64,000 nt of DNA from Citrus sinensis (GCF_022201045.2 NC_068563.1:1984001-2048000), one strand, 5' to 3'; counted from the first letter of the stretch, positions 33,064 through 44,863 are shown. The notes: generated by a model not told the origin, from the sequence alone. Numbers and translations are program-made.

Positions 33064-35094
33064 ATGAGTTACTACAATCAGAATCAGCCCCCTGTTGGTG
33101 TACCCCCTCAGCAAGGTCCTCGCATTCTTCAATTCATTCAAGTTGTTTATCTGGTTTTTCATTAATTTTTTATTATTATTTTGGATCTGGAAACCATTTT
33201 AAGTTTTTGTTCTTAAATTTTGGATCTGTTATTGACTTTTTTTTTTGTTTTTTAATTATGGATGTGTTTGGAAACGGGTGTTAGGTTATCCTCCAGAGGG
33301 ATATCCGAAGGACGCTTATCCTCCACCGGGATATCCTCCTCAGCAGGGATACCCCCCGGGTGGTGGCTATCCTCCACAACAAGGATACCCTGCGCAGGGT
33401 GGCTACCCGCCTACTCAGTACGCTCCTCAATACGGCCAGCCTCCCCCCCCGCAACAAAAACAAAGCGTTGGTTGCCTCGAAGGATGGTGATTCTCTCTCT
33501 CTCTCTCTCTCTCTCTCTATTGTACGTGCATGTATGTGTACACTGTGCCGGACCTTTGATCTTTTGATTTGATAGTGTTCTTCGTAATAGAGAACTGACA
33601 AATTTGGGAAATCCCATCATACAAATCTGTAAATACGACGGGTCAACATGCAAATCTGAAATTATTTAGGTCATCATTAGGTGAATTTTCATGTTGGCTC
33701 CCCCCCGATTTACCCATATCACGACATGGCCTTCAAAGGTTTGTTAATTTCACTTTTGAGGCTCCCGGTTGTACTTATATGATGGTGAAGGTTCCGCGCC
33801 ACTGGCGGTGGCGACCGGTGAGTGAAAAGAACTCGGTAGATCTGACTTCTGAGTTAACTCGTAGGGTGAGCGTGCGTACGTTAGCAAAACGTGCGCAGTT
33901 TTGGGTTTCGGGTTGTCTCTGTTGGGAATTGGGATTGGTTTTGACCGTGGTTCATGTCGAGGGTTGAGTTGTTCTCACATGGAATTAGGTGAGTTAGTTG
34001 AAGGTTGTTTCGGACATTTTACCAGTTACAACTCTATGTGGCAGTTTTTGTTATTCCCAAGAAATCCTCTTTGTCCGATGGCATTTTGGGTATTTTTGCA
34101 ATTTTGGTAATCTCGTATAAGAGAGAATCTGAGGGTAAATATCTATTCACCACCTAATATTTTATATTTTATTAAATATACACTAGTTTTTTTTTTTTTT
34201 TTTGTAGTTTTTCATCTGAAATTTACAAAGTGTGTTATTTATCTCCTTTTCTGTTAATACCATTGAAGGATTTAACAAAAATATTAGTAAATTAAAAATT
34301 TTATCCATGAATGTAAAAAAGCTATTTTTATTAGTTGTTATTTTTGATACTTTTGAAATGTGCTGTTATTTTGGACGGATGAGAACAAACAGTAAACTCT
34401 AAGTTTTTCATAACTGGCTGTTATTTTTAATTAATGGGAACAAAATATGTTGTTGACTGTTTCTCATTACTGGTTTTTTAATTATTTTAATAGAATGCTA
34501 ATTTTAGTGATTTTATATCTTTAAATTACCAAGTGTGATGAGTTTATATAGCTAATTTTGTAGCCGTTATTGGTCCCAACAGCTACAGTATATATATATA
34601 TATATTTAATTACATTCAGGGGCAAAATAGCTATTTTATGAATATTCTATTGAGTTATCGGGTAAGTGATATATTTTGTAAACTTAACTTAAGGTGGATA
34701 ATTGCAAAAGAAAAAAAGTTTGTGTATTTTTGATAAAGTTCGAACCATATGGTGGTCGGTAGACCCTAAAAATAATTAGTTGTATAATTAGGTGATGGCT
34801 CATTATTAGTAAATGTTATTCTTGCTATTATTTCTAGTTCAAAATTAATCTAAATTTAGCTGAAGCGTGATAATAACTACAAATAATTTGTGAGCTGTTG
34901 CATTGGTTAAGTCACTGCCGGCCCAAGGTTCCGAGGGCGAGTGCCTTCTCATCTCTCAATTTACAACAATCATTTAGCTTGGCTGCATTGTAACTTAAAA
35001 GCATTGATCACGAAACTTGGTTTTAATTTGGTTGTGTAACATTTGCAGTTTGGCTGCCCTGTGCTGCTGCTGCTTGCTGGATGCTTGCTTCTGA
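33064..35094 (+). CDS. CYSTM-type proline/glycine-rich small membrane protein, WINDHOSE-like
   Basis: Three exons (33064-33115, 33285-33486, 35049-35094) encode 99 residues. MSYYNQNQPPVGVPPQQ leads into repeated GYPP/QQGYP units (residues about 18-75). Then GCLEGCLAALCCCCLLDACF at the very C-terminus forms the cysteine-rich transmembrane (CYSTM) tail, with its last exon only 15 codons long. This matches Arabidopsis WIH1/WIH2 from memory. Those proteins act with a tetraspanin downstream of WUSCHEL in megasporogenesis, and other CYSTM proteins act in stress tolerance. The tail is expected to insert in the plasma membrane and oligomerise. Intron 2 (1.56 kb) starts directly with a CT microsatellite. 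Translating exon 2 without the distant exon 3 loses the membrane tail, which is the usual annotation error for this family. Confidence 0.88.
33491..33519 (+). repeat. (TC)n microsatellite next to the intron 2 donor of the CYSTM gene
   Basis: About fourteen TC units begin five nucleotides after the GT of the splice donor at 33487. A pyrimidine run this close could affect donor recognition. Confidence 0.85.
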
Positions 35095-38000
35095 TAAACA
35101 ATGAGTAGCAGCTTGATTGAAGTTTGGTACTAAGGCGAATTAAATATAATTCAATTCTTTAGTGTCAAATCACCTGTTTGTGACTTGTTTTTAGTTTCTC
35201 ATGTGTATTTTTTTTTTTTCTATCTTTCAAATACCCTTACTGCCGTTTATTTTCGTTAATAAGATTTGAGACTTTTGTTTGGAAGATTCCGTTTCTATTA
35301 TATCATATGATCAAAGGGCAGCTCACATTATGTAAATAACCATTGGAGATTCATATGAAAGAAAGCTATAACAGCTGTATTATCTCTAGATTGTTCTTTT
35401 TTAATTTTCATTCTTTAGTTAATGGGTATCATTTTTGTCAACTTTTTGTACGCATATTTTAATTAATTGATTAATTATTAAGGGGCGGGGGCCATATTAT
35501 GGACTGCCTGGCTGGAGAAAGGAACATATGCTTTTTTAGGTTATGGAAGAAGACAGAAGAATGTCTTTGTTGGACTCGTGAAATTTGATTTTAGTTTGGA
35601 TAGAATCAAATGGCACTTTGCTTTCATTTCAAGGGACATTCAGGGAATGAAAACGAGGAAAGAGAAGATGAGATGTGATACTTGTGCTGTTTTCTAAGCC
35701 AAGTCAGTTGAAATAATTTTGCATCATTATCATCAATTCACCATCATCAACTGGCTCCTCCAAACCACAAAGAGACTCGCTAGTTGGTAATCTCACCTCC
35801 AAAAAATGAAAAAAAAAACAATAATTTGTTTTGGCTTGTTACACCTTGCTTGCTTATTGCCTATTCTATCGGAGGATGACGACCTATTCTTGCACTAATT
35901 AATCAGTTTCCACTACAAAAAAAGTGTGCAACTGAAAAAGTGATATTCCCGTTCAGCTTTGCCTTTGTTTGGCTTTTGGTAAAATATCATTGACCTCCCT
36001 AAATATTTGATTGAATCACATGAAGCTCCTAATTTCACAATTTATTAAGAATATCCTTTAAAAATTTGAAATGTTTCATAAACCCCCACTAAAAGCGGAC
36101 GGCAAAATGAAAAAAGTGATTTCCGATCGAGCTTATTATATGTATTCAAGAAGTAAAGATAAAATTGGAATAATGTCGTGTTAAAAATAAACATACACGT
36201 CATATATTATGATCAACCTCATCTTTTAAATCTTGCAATAACAAGAAAAAAAAATTGCACAAAACCTCTACATTTCCCGTTCGACCAACAAACAATGGGT
36301 CATTATTTGGGTTTTAGAATAGATTAGAAATATGCCTAGTAGAGCTTGAGTATGTTGCATGCATGATTGATGAATATACTCTCTTTAAAGTATCTGTTTT
36401 GCACTAATTTTACACCATACGTTAGTATGGTTTTAATTGGTTTGTTCACCCATTTACTATGGATACTTGTGATATGCGGTGCTATATATGACTCATAGGT
36501 GGTGTATTTTTAAAGAAAAATGAAATCTCAAGAACCAAGGATTTAGCTCCCTTGTAACCCAGCCCAAAGGCCTCTCTCCACCTCAGCCAGTCCCCAAGAT
36601 CTGTTTTAATGTGAATCAGATTAAAGTCACAAGGGTATTCATAATCCAATCCAATCTGCTTAATCCATTTGATTCGTAAAAAATTTATATATGGATTAAT
36701 GAATTGAATTGAATTGAAAATTTAAAAATTCGCAATCAGTGAATTGAATATAAATTTATTTTTGTAAATTCAAAAAAAATTATTTAATTAAAAAATAGAA
36801 CTTATAAATGTAGCATTACTATATACTAATAAATAAATAAATAAAAATATAGTTAAATTAACGCCATAGTATGTCTTATTCGATAATAATACAAAATAAA
36901 AAATAATTAAATATTTGAATAACCAAATAAGTAAATATATCTTCCTAAACATTAAAATTTCTAAAACAGAACAAAAACTCTAAGCCAAACAAAACATTTT
37001 AGCACATAATGCCAAACCTCTACCCCGCTGCACACACAAGTACTTATAATTTTTTACTTTTTTTCCAAGCTCTTCAAGATTCTTAATTTTTGTTTGTTAC
37101 ATCTAAGGTCTCAAGTTTCAACTTTTGTTTATATTTAAATTCATTATTTTAGTTAATTTTTATGTATTGATCTAAGCAAGTGTGATTTTTTTTTTTGGCA
37201 TCTTATATTTTGAAACTTTGAATGTATTATTATAGCTTAATTTAAACAATTTATTTCTTTAATTTTTATTCAATTTAGAATTTAATCGGTAGTAAAATTA
37301 TTTTTATACTAGATTTTTTAATTTAATTACTTCGGAGACTGAACAAAATTAAAAATTTTAAATTCACAAATCAATCTGTAAAATGGTGAATTGGATATGG
37401 ATTGAGTCAAATTCGTATCTAATCCGCAGACATATAAATTGAATTTAAATTGAGTTTCATCAATATATGAATTTGATTGAATTAAAATTTTATAATCTGC
37501 AAAATCATAAATTGAATATAGATTAATGTCCAATATGTAAAATTGATCCGCGAATACTCCTAATTAAAGCCTCCGCAAGTAAGGCGGTAAACCGGTCATG
37601 AGAACCAATAGTGACAAATTTAATCTGGAAAATTAACTTTTCTATTTAATATTTTTGGTAATTTTATCAGCAGAATTAAAAAATAAAAAACTCATGATTC
37701 TTGAGACTGAAACTTGCAGTGGGCTCTTGGGCTCGTGGTGCGTGGTTTCTTTCATCTCCTAATTTATAGTAAATTTGTTCCTACTAATTTGTAGGTAAAA
37801 TAATTTTTTTTTATTAATTTAGATGAGTCTTATAGGTTATTTGTTAAATGTTTAAAGTCTGAAATTTTACTAATTTCAAACTTTTTTAAAATTTATTTGT
37901 TTGTTTTTTATAACTTATATATGAATAAAAAAAATACATTTTTATGATTTTTATCTGAATAAAAAAAATCTGAATAATAAGTAAGTATTATATTTCAGAA

Positions 38001-38764
38001 ATATCTCTATAAAATAACTTATTTCCTAAACTATAAAATAAAATCCTTATTTTTATTTTAATTTACAATGACATAAATATTAAAGAACTAAGTTTAAGAT
38101 TTTTTTATTATAAAAACAAACAAGATGTCACTTATTTTTAAGTATTAAAAAAAATAAATATATAATTTAAATTTTCGTATTCAGACCAATTCAGATTTTA
38201 AAAATATTTAGACCCATTTATATTTCAGACTAAAAACACAAATTTTACCTTAGACTTGTTAGTAGGAGTCTGATTACAAAAATAATAGTAAAATTAAAAC
38301 TTCGTTGCCACAAGATCTGTATTTTCAATCGAAATTCGTTTTTATATTTGGGATGACTATTTTGCAATTCGAAGACCAATATATATATATATAAGATTAA
38401 GATGAAGAACGATGCTATTTTTCGATAAATTAATGAAAATTGTGTAAGTCGGTCAGAAACCTAAGCCCCTGAATCGTGAACACACAGACACCTAGGATTT
38501 CGTTTGTAACAATCAAAGATGCACCCGCTTCCATCGTCCGAGACTGACTGAGTCCGTGCCCTAATTGCCACCTTCTTAAAATACCGACACGTGTACAACC
38601 ACCTGTCCCTCTCACCCTCCGTAACCTTAATTATCATTTAACGCCGTGCCCTTGCCTCTCGCCTTTCCAGCGTAACCAATTTCACAAACAGGGGTCAGAA
38701 ATTCCAAGGGGCGAAACACACGTGATCCGTTTCTCAACTGAAATTTGAACTCAAATTAAACAAC
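35095..38764. other. Gene-free spacer between the CYSTM and TRB genes
   Basis: A+T-rich with no recognisable gene. 36620-37560 is a low-complexity stretch full of GAATTGAAT-type text that recurs near both ends and may be an old element. A likely MITE follows at 37856-38231. Confidence 0.45.
37856..38231. mobile_element. Possible MITE with AGTCTGAAAT inverted ends
   Basis: AGTCTGAAAT at the left and ATTTCAGACT at the right are perfect 10-bp inverted repeats around 356 bp of A+T-rich DNA. No target duplication was found, and the arms do not extend much further, so the call is tentative. Confidence 0.4.
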
Positions 38765-38773
38765 AAACCCTAA
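38765..38773 (+). promoter_or_regulatory. Telo-box AAACCCTAA in the TRB upstream region
   Basis: A perfect plant telo-box lies about 90 bp before the putative first splice donor. Plant TRB proteins bind telomeric repeats and also interstitial telo-boxes in promoters, so the gene's own product is a candidate binder. Confidence 0.6.
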
Positions 38774-38861
38774 AATACAAATAATTCAAATAAATTTAAA
38801 ATTGACTGTAAGCCTCGATTTTTATCTTCTTCTTTTTTCCCGCGTAGCTTTAGAGTTCCCG

Positions 38862-39240
38862 GTAAGCTCCTGTCTTCTTCGTGAATTTTTTAATTAAATT
38901 TTGTATCTAATTGCAAATTTGTCAAATTTGTTGTCGGCTTAGGGTTTTGTGTTTAATCTTTTGTGTAATTCGCTGTTGTTGGATCAGATTCTTAGCTCTG
39001 GTTTATTATTTAATTACCTTGTTTTAATTTAATTCCTTCTAAGTCACTTGCTGTTTTAAGTGCATTATGAATTTAGTAGAATTTGATTTAAAAATGGTGA
39101 TCTTTTAGCTGAAATCTTTCGTTTGATTCGAAGATAATGATCAAAATGATGTATTATTGGATGATAATTGGGAAAAAAAATTAGTTGTTGAGCGAGTTCA
39201 ATAATGTGCTGATAATATTGTGCTTTACATACGTTTGCAG
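38862..39240 (+). other. Probable intron in the 5' untranslated region of the TRB gene
   Basis: A strong donor (CCGGTAAGC, intron from 38862) pairs with a strong acceptor (ACGTTTGCAG, ending at 39240). The intron is T-rich and lies just upstream of the start codon at 39278. Leader introns of this kind are common in plant housekeeping genes. Needs transcript evidence. Confidence 0.6.
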
Positions 39241-39277
39241 TTCAGATCCTTTCAGTAGTTTCTTTTAGCTATTCTTT

Positions 39278-41508
39278 ATGGGTGCCCCGAAACAGAAGTG
39301 GACACAAGAAGAAGAAGCCGCTTTGAAAGCTGGGGTTATCAAACACGGCGCTGGCAAGTGGCGCACAATACTTAAAGATCCGGAATTCAGTGGCGTCTTG
39401 TATCTGCGGTCTAATGTTGATCTCAAGGTTATTTGTTTTTCTACAATTCTTGTGTGTCTATAATGCTAGGACATGCATTTTGGTGAACTAGATAATAGTG
39501 TTAATGGTGATTGATTTCTTTGGTTTTGATATGGGTTAGGACAAGTGGAGAAATATGAGTGTGATGTCAAATGGATGGGGGTCGCGAGACAAATCTAGGT
39601 TAGCTGTCAAAAGAATACCGCATATTGCAAAATCGGAAGAGAACTCTTTGGCTCTGAGTTCTACCATTGTTCAAAGTGATGAGGAAGAAATTGTGGATGC
39701 TAAACCACTCGCAGTTAGTGGTGCTACGCCACAGATTGCTGCTGCTCCAAAGAGATCTATTGTAAGGTTGGATATAGTTGTTGTTTCACTACCACGATTG
39801 TGAGGTTGTTGGTGAAAAATTTTTTTTCAGCTCTGTCACTTAAAAACATATCAAAGTAATTTAATGATGTGTTTCTACTTTGAAATACGTTATATGGTCC
39901 AAAATCCAATGCCTTTTGTGGTTATAATTTGTATGAAATGGAAGTATAGAACAATAGCAAGATTGTCTTTCCTTTTTGTGAATTGTAAAACATAAGTTCT
40001 TTGTTTTTACTTTTTATAGGTTGGATAACCTTATAATGGAGGCTATAACTACGTTGAAGGAGCCTGGTGGTTCTAATAAAACAACTATCGCTGCATACAT
40101 AGAGGTACTTCTCTATTTGAGGGAAAGTTGCGTTTTGGAATTCTAGATCATGACATTGCAAATTGACATGTTCGTTGTTGGTCCTGGAGCTTTTCATGTG
40201 TTTTATTGAGATTATAATTTTTGGAAAAGATAATATGTATCTGCATTTTCATTAATTTATTGCGTACTTAACTGACCTTTGCTGAATATTTATTCTGCAG
40301 GAGAAATACTGGGCACCTCCTGACTTCAAGAGGCTATTATCAGCTAAACTAAAGTATTTGGCAGGAACTGGAAAACTCGTTAAGGTACTTATGTGCTACA
40401 AACCTGTGGTGTAATGGTAACTAATTGGATTCCTGGTAATGCTTTACTTGGATGCTAGGAGCCTCGTTGAAATCTAATTGTAATACGTATTGTTAGTGAC
40501 TATGGATCTTTTAATCTTTTAGCGTTGTGTTCTTAGAGACTTTGGAACTGTTCTTCCGTATACCAGTTTAGATTGGGACAACATTGTTTGGAATTGATTT
40601 AAGTATGATATATCTACGACAATAGCTATCTTAATGGTATCTTAATTTTAATTGAATTTATTATTGCACAATTGCACCATTTTTTGGTTTGATGCTTGAG
40701 TTGGGCAAGTCAAGTAATTTTAATCCATAATTATGATAGGGTCATGCGGAATCTCTCTGTCTAGGAACTGGATGTAGCTTCCAGAATATTGGTTTGTTGT
40801 CCTAGTGACAGTAGTTGGACTGTGTCAGGATTGGATTTGATGCCGGGTTGTAATTTTTTTTCCTTGCAGATTAAACGTAAATATCGGATTGCACCTACTC
40901 TTCCTTTTCAGGACAGAAGAAGGAATTCAATGTTGCTTCTGGAGGGAAGGCAGAGGATTTCTCATAAAGTTAATAATGATGACATCAATGTTCTTACAAA
41001 ATCTCAGATTGATCTAGAGTTAGCCAAGCTAAGGAGTATGACTCCACAAGAGGCTGCTGCGGCTGCTGCTCGAGCAGTTGCAGAGGCTGAAGCTGCTGTG
41101 GCAGAAGCTGAAGAAGCAGCAAGGGAGGCAGATGTAGCAGAAGCTGATGCGGAAGTGGCACAAGCTTTTGCAGCAGCGGCTATGAAAACACTGAAAGGAA
41201 GGAACAACAGCCAAAAGATGGTAAAATTCATTGCTATAAGTTGTTAGTAATGTCAATCATATTTGCTAAACTGTTTTTGCAAGAAAAAATTTACAAAAAA
41301 AAGGGTAAAACAACTAGTGATCCACCTCAGGAAAATATTATTATTTTCTAAATATTGGTTTTGGCTTGAAAAGTTCAGGCTAGAGATTGTCAACGGACAA
41401 AAATGAGTCATTACTAGATTTTGCCTATTGAAGTTTTGGTGAGAAGGCTTTTTCTAGCTTTTAAGTTGATGCAGCTTTTTGTGAAATGTGCAGATGATAC
41501 GAGCTTGA
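39278..41508 (+). CDS. Telomere repeat-binding factor (single-Myb-histone protein, TRB)
   Basis: Six exons (39278-39427, 39540-39766, 40020-40104, 40301-40384, 40870-41220, 41494-41508) encode 303 residues, the usual size of plant TRB proteins. An N-terminal Myb domain (residues about 5-58) has [20 protein letters not shown] and the telobox-type VDLKDKWRNM in its recognition helix, split by intron 1. A central H1/H5-like winged helix (about 125-195) contains [25 protein letters not shown] and KYRIAP. The C-terminal part is an alanine/glutamate-rich coiled coil ([20 protein letters not shown]). TRB proteins bind double-stranded telomeric repeats, interact with telomerase and recruit Polycomb complexes at telo-box genes. 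The last exon is only five codons, so the end depends on one splice site. Confidence 0.92.
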
Positions 41509-41971
41509 TGAATACTAATGGGCAACAACTTGCAACAGTGGGTTCAATTTTTTGACAGATTTGTTGTTTCAAGCAAGTCCTTTGGTGACATTGCCTGTAT
41601 TTGTAAATATGTTTAGGCCTTTTCAGCAGGATGACCTTCACCAGCTTATTTTGTTAAAATGGTAGATGTTGTTTCCCTGTCAGAATTTTCTGGTATGTAG
41701 CTGATCTTCATTGAAATTTGGGAACTGAAAAAAGAAAATGTAGTAAATTGTAGAAATTATGGTGTAGAAAGGAATAAAAATAATTGGATTTCGACTGATC
41801 CCATGTCTTTTAGGTACCTCTTTGATGGAAAATGAATGTACTGTTCATATGCAGCATTGAATTTGAATTCTGCCCTTGTTTTTTTGGGGTTTAATAATAT
41901 AAACAGAAATTATATTTGTAATTTATATAGTCAAATGGCTTTCCCTAATCAACACTATAGAAGAAACCGGT

Positions 41972-42090
41972 ATTCTTGCACAGGCTACATGAGTTTTATA
42001 AAGAAAACAGCATTCTTGCACATAGGCCACATGGGTTTTATAAAGAAAACAGCATTCTTGCACGTAGCCCACGTGGGTTTTATCGAGATA
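41972..42090 (+). repeat. Three-copy 40-42 bp minisatellite downstream of TRB
   Basis: Units begin ATTCTTGCAC at 41972, 42012 and 42054 and contain GCCACATGGGTTTTAT followed by AAAGAAAACAGC. The third unit is incomplete and more diverged. Confidence 0.8.
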
Positions 42091-42154
42091 TTTTTAAGTA
42101 GTTTTATTTAATTTTTAAATAGATTTATTTAGCCTTTTAGTTTGAATTTTTAGA

Positions 42155-42565
42155 AGTGCTTGTTTCGTATGGTTTATCTAATAGTCATGGATGCTTATTT
42201 AAATATTTAATGCCATAAACTCTTTTTAATTTTTTTTGTTATTGTTTGATTTTTTTAGTAGACTTTTTAAAGTTTAAATAAATTATTTTATCTCTACTAT
42301 TAAAAGGTCAAAATTTTTACATTTAGGGGTCGAGGTTGAAAAACTTTTTAAAAATTTAAAATGTTTAAAATATCATTTATTTATTCCGTAATATTATTTC
42401 ATTTATTTCATAACATAACTTTAAATAATTTGCTTATTAAGGTAATTTTATAATTTTTAATAAAAGTTTTTATTGATAATCAAATAATTAATTTTTTCAT
42501 TAAAATTTTATTTGTAAAATTTTTATTAACAAAAACGCTCTATTTGAAAAGATATAAACAACAAA
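42155..42565 (+). mobile_element. MITE, family B copy 2
   Basis: Begins near TATGGTTTATCTAATAGTCA and ends near GAAAAGATATAAACAAC. It shares with copies 1 and 3 the blocks TTGATTTTTTTAGTAG, GTCGAGGTTGAAAAAC and TTTCATAACATAACTTTAAA. It is continuous through the point at which copy 3 is interrupted by the pararetrovirus, so it serves as the reference for that junction. Confidence 0.65.
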
Positions 42566-43287
42566 GTGAGTTAAAAAATTAACTTACTTGTTTTTGATCA
42601 ATTTAAATAGAAATTTCTAAAAAAAAATTATACTCTTTTTACATAAGATTTTATGAACACGCAAGTCCGCATTGCAATTAAGAATAAATATATATTGCTC
42701 CGGATTTTCCTAAACTCTTAGAAGGCAGCCTGTTGCCGCGATCGCCCCAAGTGCCGCCTTCATGTTTGAGCAGTAGCTCGACGAGCTTTGAAGTCACACT
42801 CTGTTTATTTAACTATGAAGAGTAAGCCAAACAAGTCTCGAAACTTACCCTTGCCAAACACGTAATTTCACATGGATATAAAGTTAACAAGAGGCAGCAG
42901 AACAAAGAGTTGTGATATTTTAATCTCTTTTAATTTATCTTTGCAGTCCTTAGTTATTAATAAATTCCATTCCCATCCCAAATTTTAAAAAACAAGTTCT
43001 CTCCCAATAGAGTCCATGTACTCGCTAATTTATCTCAGTATTATCACTTTTCGGTGAAGCATAACTCCAAAGATCTTACTCACTAAATATAATATAATCC
43101 ATGCTAATTTAGTATTTTTTTTTAAGTGCTTGGTGTTTCTCATCAACAAAGAATGGATTCAAAGTGATCAGTGCATGTTGGTAGCCATCATTAGCTTGGT
43201 GCAATTTTGCCTATTCAGTTCCATGCAGCCAAAGTTGCACTTCTTATTGGTTGCGACATTGGCTTACAATTGTGATATCATTTTAGC
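42566..43287. other. Spacer between two family B MITEs
   Basis: No gene or element recognised. Confidence 0.45.
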
Positions 43288-43486
43288 TATGTTTGGTACT
43301 ATTTTTTAAGTAGAGCTTATTTAAACGGAGTTTTTATAAGTAAAGTTTTTACTCAAAAATTTTAATTATTTAATTGTTAATGAGAGTTTTTAATAAAAAT
43401 TATAAAATTATTTTAATAATCAAGTTTTTTAAAGTTATGTTATGAAAATAATGAAATAAAATTATCAAATAAGTAGTGAATATTTT
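43288..43486 (-). mobile_element. MITE, family B copy 3, distal half
   Basis: Read on the minus strand this matches the second half of the other family B copies, from AAAATATTCACTACTTATTT through TTTCATAACATAACTTTAAA and AAAAACTCTCATTAACAA to a terminal TAGTACCAAACATAGC. It stops abruptly where pararetroviral sequence begins. The other half resumes at 50691. Confidence 0.75.
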
Positions 43487-43749
43487 GTTCTCCGACAGTG
43501 CAGACCAGACTAGTGTCTATTCAGGATCATCTCTGGAATTTACGTCGTCGGTTTCCCGTCAATATACTCAGATGGAGAACCAAAAAACATTTTCTTTCTC
43601 GGGCTATATAACCCAAAACAGACTTTCCTTTGGTCTAAAACAAGGTACCAAACCAGATAAGAAATTATCAAAAAGTTTTCTGATGCATAGGATCCTTGCA
43701 ATGAGGCAAGTGCAGAGCATACTTCCTTAGGTTTCAAAATGAACAAATT

Positions 43750-43846
43750 TAATTCTTTATTCTTTTTCTTTCTTTAGAACTTTATTTGCAGAGAGAGAGA
43801 AGAGAAGTTTAGAAATTCATGGTTGAAAACACACGAGACTTTATTG
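43750..43846 (-). promoter_or_regulatory. Cluster of poly-A signals downstream of the viral start site
   Basis: AATAAA motifs (plus-strand TTTATT) occur at 43840-43845, 43781-43786 and 43756-43761, within about 40-140 nt downstream of the TATA box. Pararetroviruses bypass a promoter-proximal poly-A site on the first pass and use it on the second, giving terminally redundant RNA, so this placement is expected. Confidence 0.55.
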
Positions 43847-43883
43847 CTTTCCAAGCTTCTATATTACAAGAGAGGAGAGAGCT

Positions 43884-43893
43884 CCTTATATAG
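43884..43893 (-). promoter_or_regulatory. TATA box of the viral pregenomic RNA promoter
   Basis: The minus strand reads CTATATAAGG, followed by a purine/pyrimidine-rich AGCTCTCTCC start region, as in caulimovirid pregenomic promoters. It lies downstream of the last reading frame, where such a promoter belongs. Confidence 0.7.
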
Positions 43894-44064
43894 GAGGAGG
43901 CTCAGGAAAATAGGACATGATCCCTATCTTTTACAAAAGAAAAAGTAAAAGTTACATCATGACACACCTTTAATTATTACAAAAAGATAAAGTGTTTTAA
44001 TAATTAAAGGATGACGTTGACAAAAGCAAAAGCAAAAGCAAAGTGCAATAATTATACAAGACAA

Positions 44065-44107
44065 AACCATAAAGTAAAAACCATAAAGTAAAAACCATAA
44101 AGTAAAA
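44065..44107 (-). repeat. Three 14-bp direct repeats in the viral promoter
   Basis: Units of AACCATAAAGTAAA (plus strand) recur with an exact 14-bp period at 44065, 44079 and 44093, about 175-220 bp upstream of the TATA box. A TGACG motif near 44013 resembles the core of as-1 elements found in caulimovirid promoters. Possible enhancer repeats. Confidence 0.7.
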
Positions 44108-44137
44108 CACAATTATTACAATAAGACAAACGACTTT

Positions 44138-44863
44138 ATGGAGATGAGAGATTCAGGTAGTCATCGTCAGATGAGCTGTCCGTTGCATCTGGGTCCGTAT
44201 GCTTTGGGAAAAAGGTTTTGGAGAGCTTTGGATGCTTACATGAGGGACCACGGCATGGTGGACGAGGGCAATTATAGTCTCTGGGAGTACACTTTGGAGT
44301 TTACTGAGGGGAAGTTTGGGTGGCTTTGTTAACTTTGGTAGGTTGAGTTGGTGGTGCTGGTTAGAAGGAGGGTCCTGGTTGAGAGGGTCCGGGTTCATCC
44401 ATTGTCGGTTGGGGAAACTGGTGGAGGGTGTTGACTTAGAGGGAGAAATGCATCACATGGGTCTTGGGAATCTTGGAACAGAAAGTCAGTGTAGTCTGGT
44501 TTTTCTTCCTTGATAATAATACCTGTGGACTTTGGTTTGGATATGGCGGATGGAGTAGGAATCATGATGAGGTCATGTTGAGGTCCTAAGGAGGTGTGGA
44601 AGATGTCTTTGTGTGGCGGAGTTTGGTGGTTTAACTGATAAAGGTAGTTGTGCAGGGTGGATTGGATTTCATTTTCAATGACAGCGAAATGTGGTGCAGT
44701 AAACCATTCATATACCTGGTTTTGAGTCCAAAAGAGTTTTGTATCTAGATGTTGGAAGTATGGTCTGTGAATGATAAAGACTGATGTGAACATTTGTGCT
44801 TCTGAAGCAAGCATTCGTTCAAGATTGTAAATCTCTAACAGCTGTTGGAGCTTCTTTCTCCAT
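44138..44863 (-). pseudogene. Second viral reading frame (function unknown), broken
   Basis: After the end of the RNase H frame at 44885, open stretches at 44395-about 44860 and 44153-44398 encode proline- and histidine-rich protein with no recognised domain. They are not in one frame. A short reading frame of unknown function in this position matches the second frame described for florendoviruses. Nothing more can be said from sequence. Confidence 0.45.

Noticed and set aside
33262..33653. Several frames through the GYPP-repeat exon and the CT run
   Set aside because: Only the frame with the YPP repeats joins to both neighbouring exons and gives the CYSTM tail; the others are translations of the repeat and microsatellite.
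34885..34980. Possible tRNA-derived SINE in CYSTM intron 2 (GCATTGGTTAAGTCAC and a GGTTCCGAGG box-like motif)
   Set aside because: A-box and B-box resemblance is weak, no poly-A or T tail or target duplication was found, and a second copy in the window is lacking.
41004..41256. Antisense alanine/serine-rich frames opposite the TRB last long exon
   Set aside because: They mirror the alanine/glutamate-rich coiled coil of TRB in low-complexity sequence.
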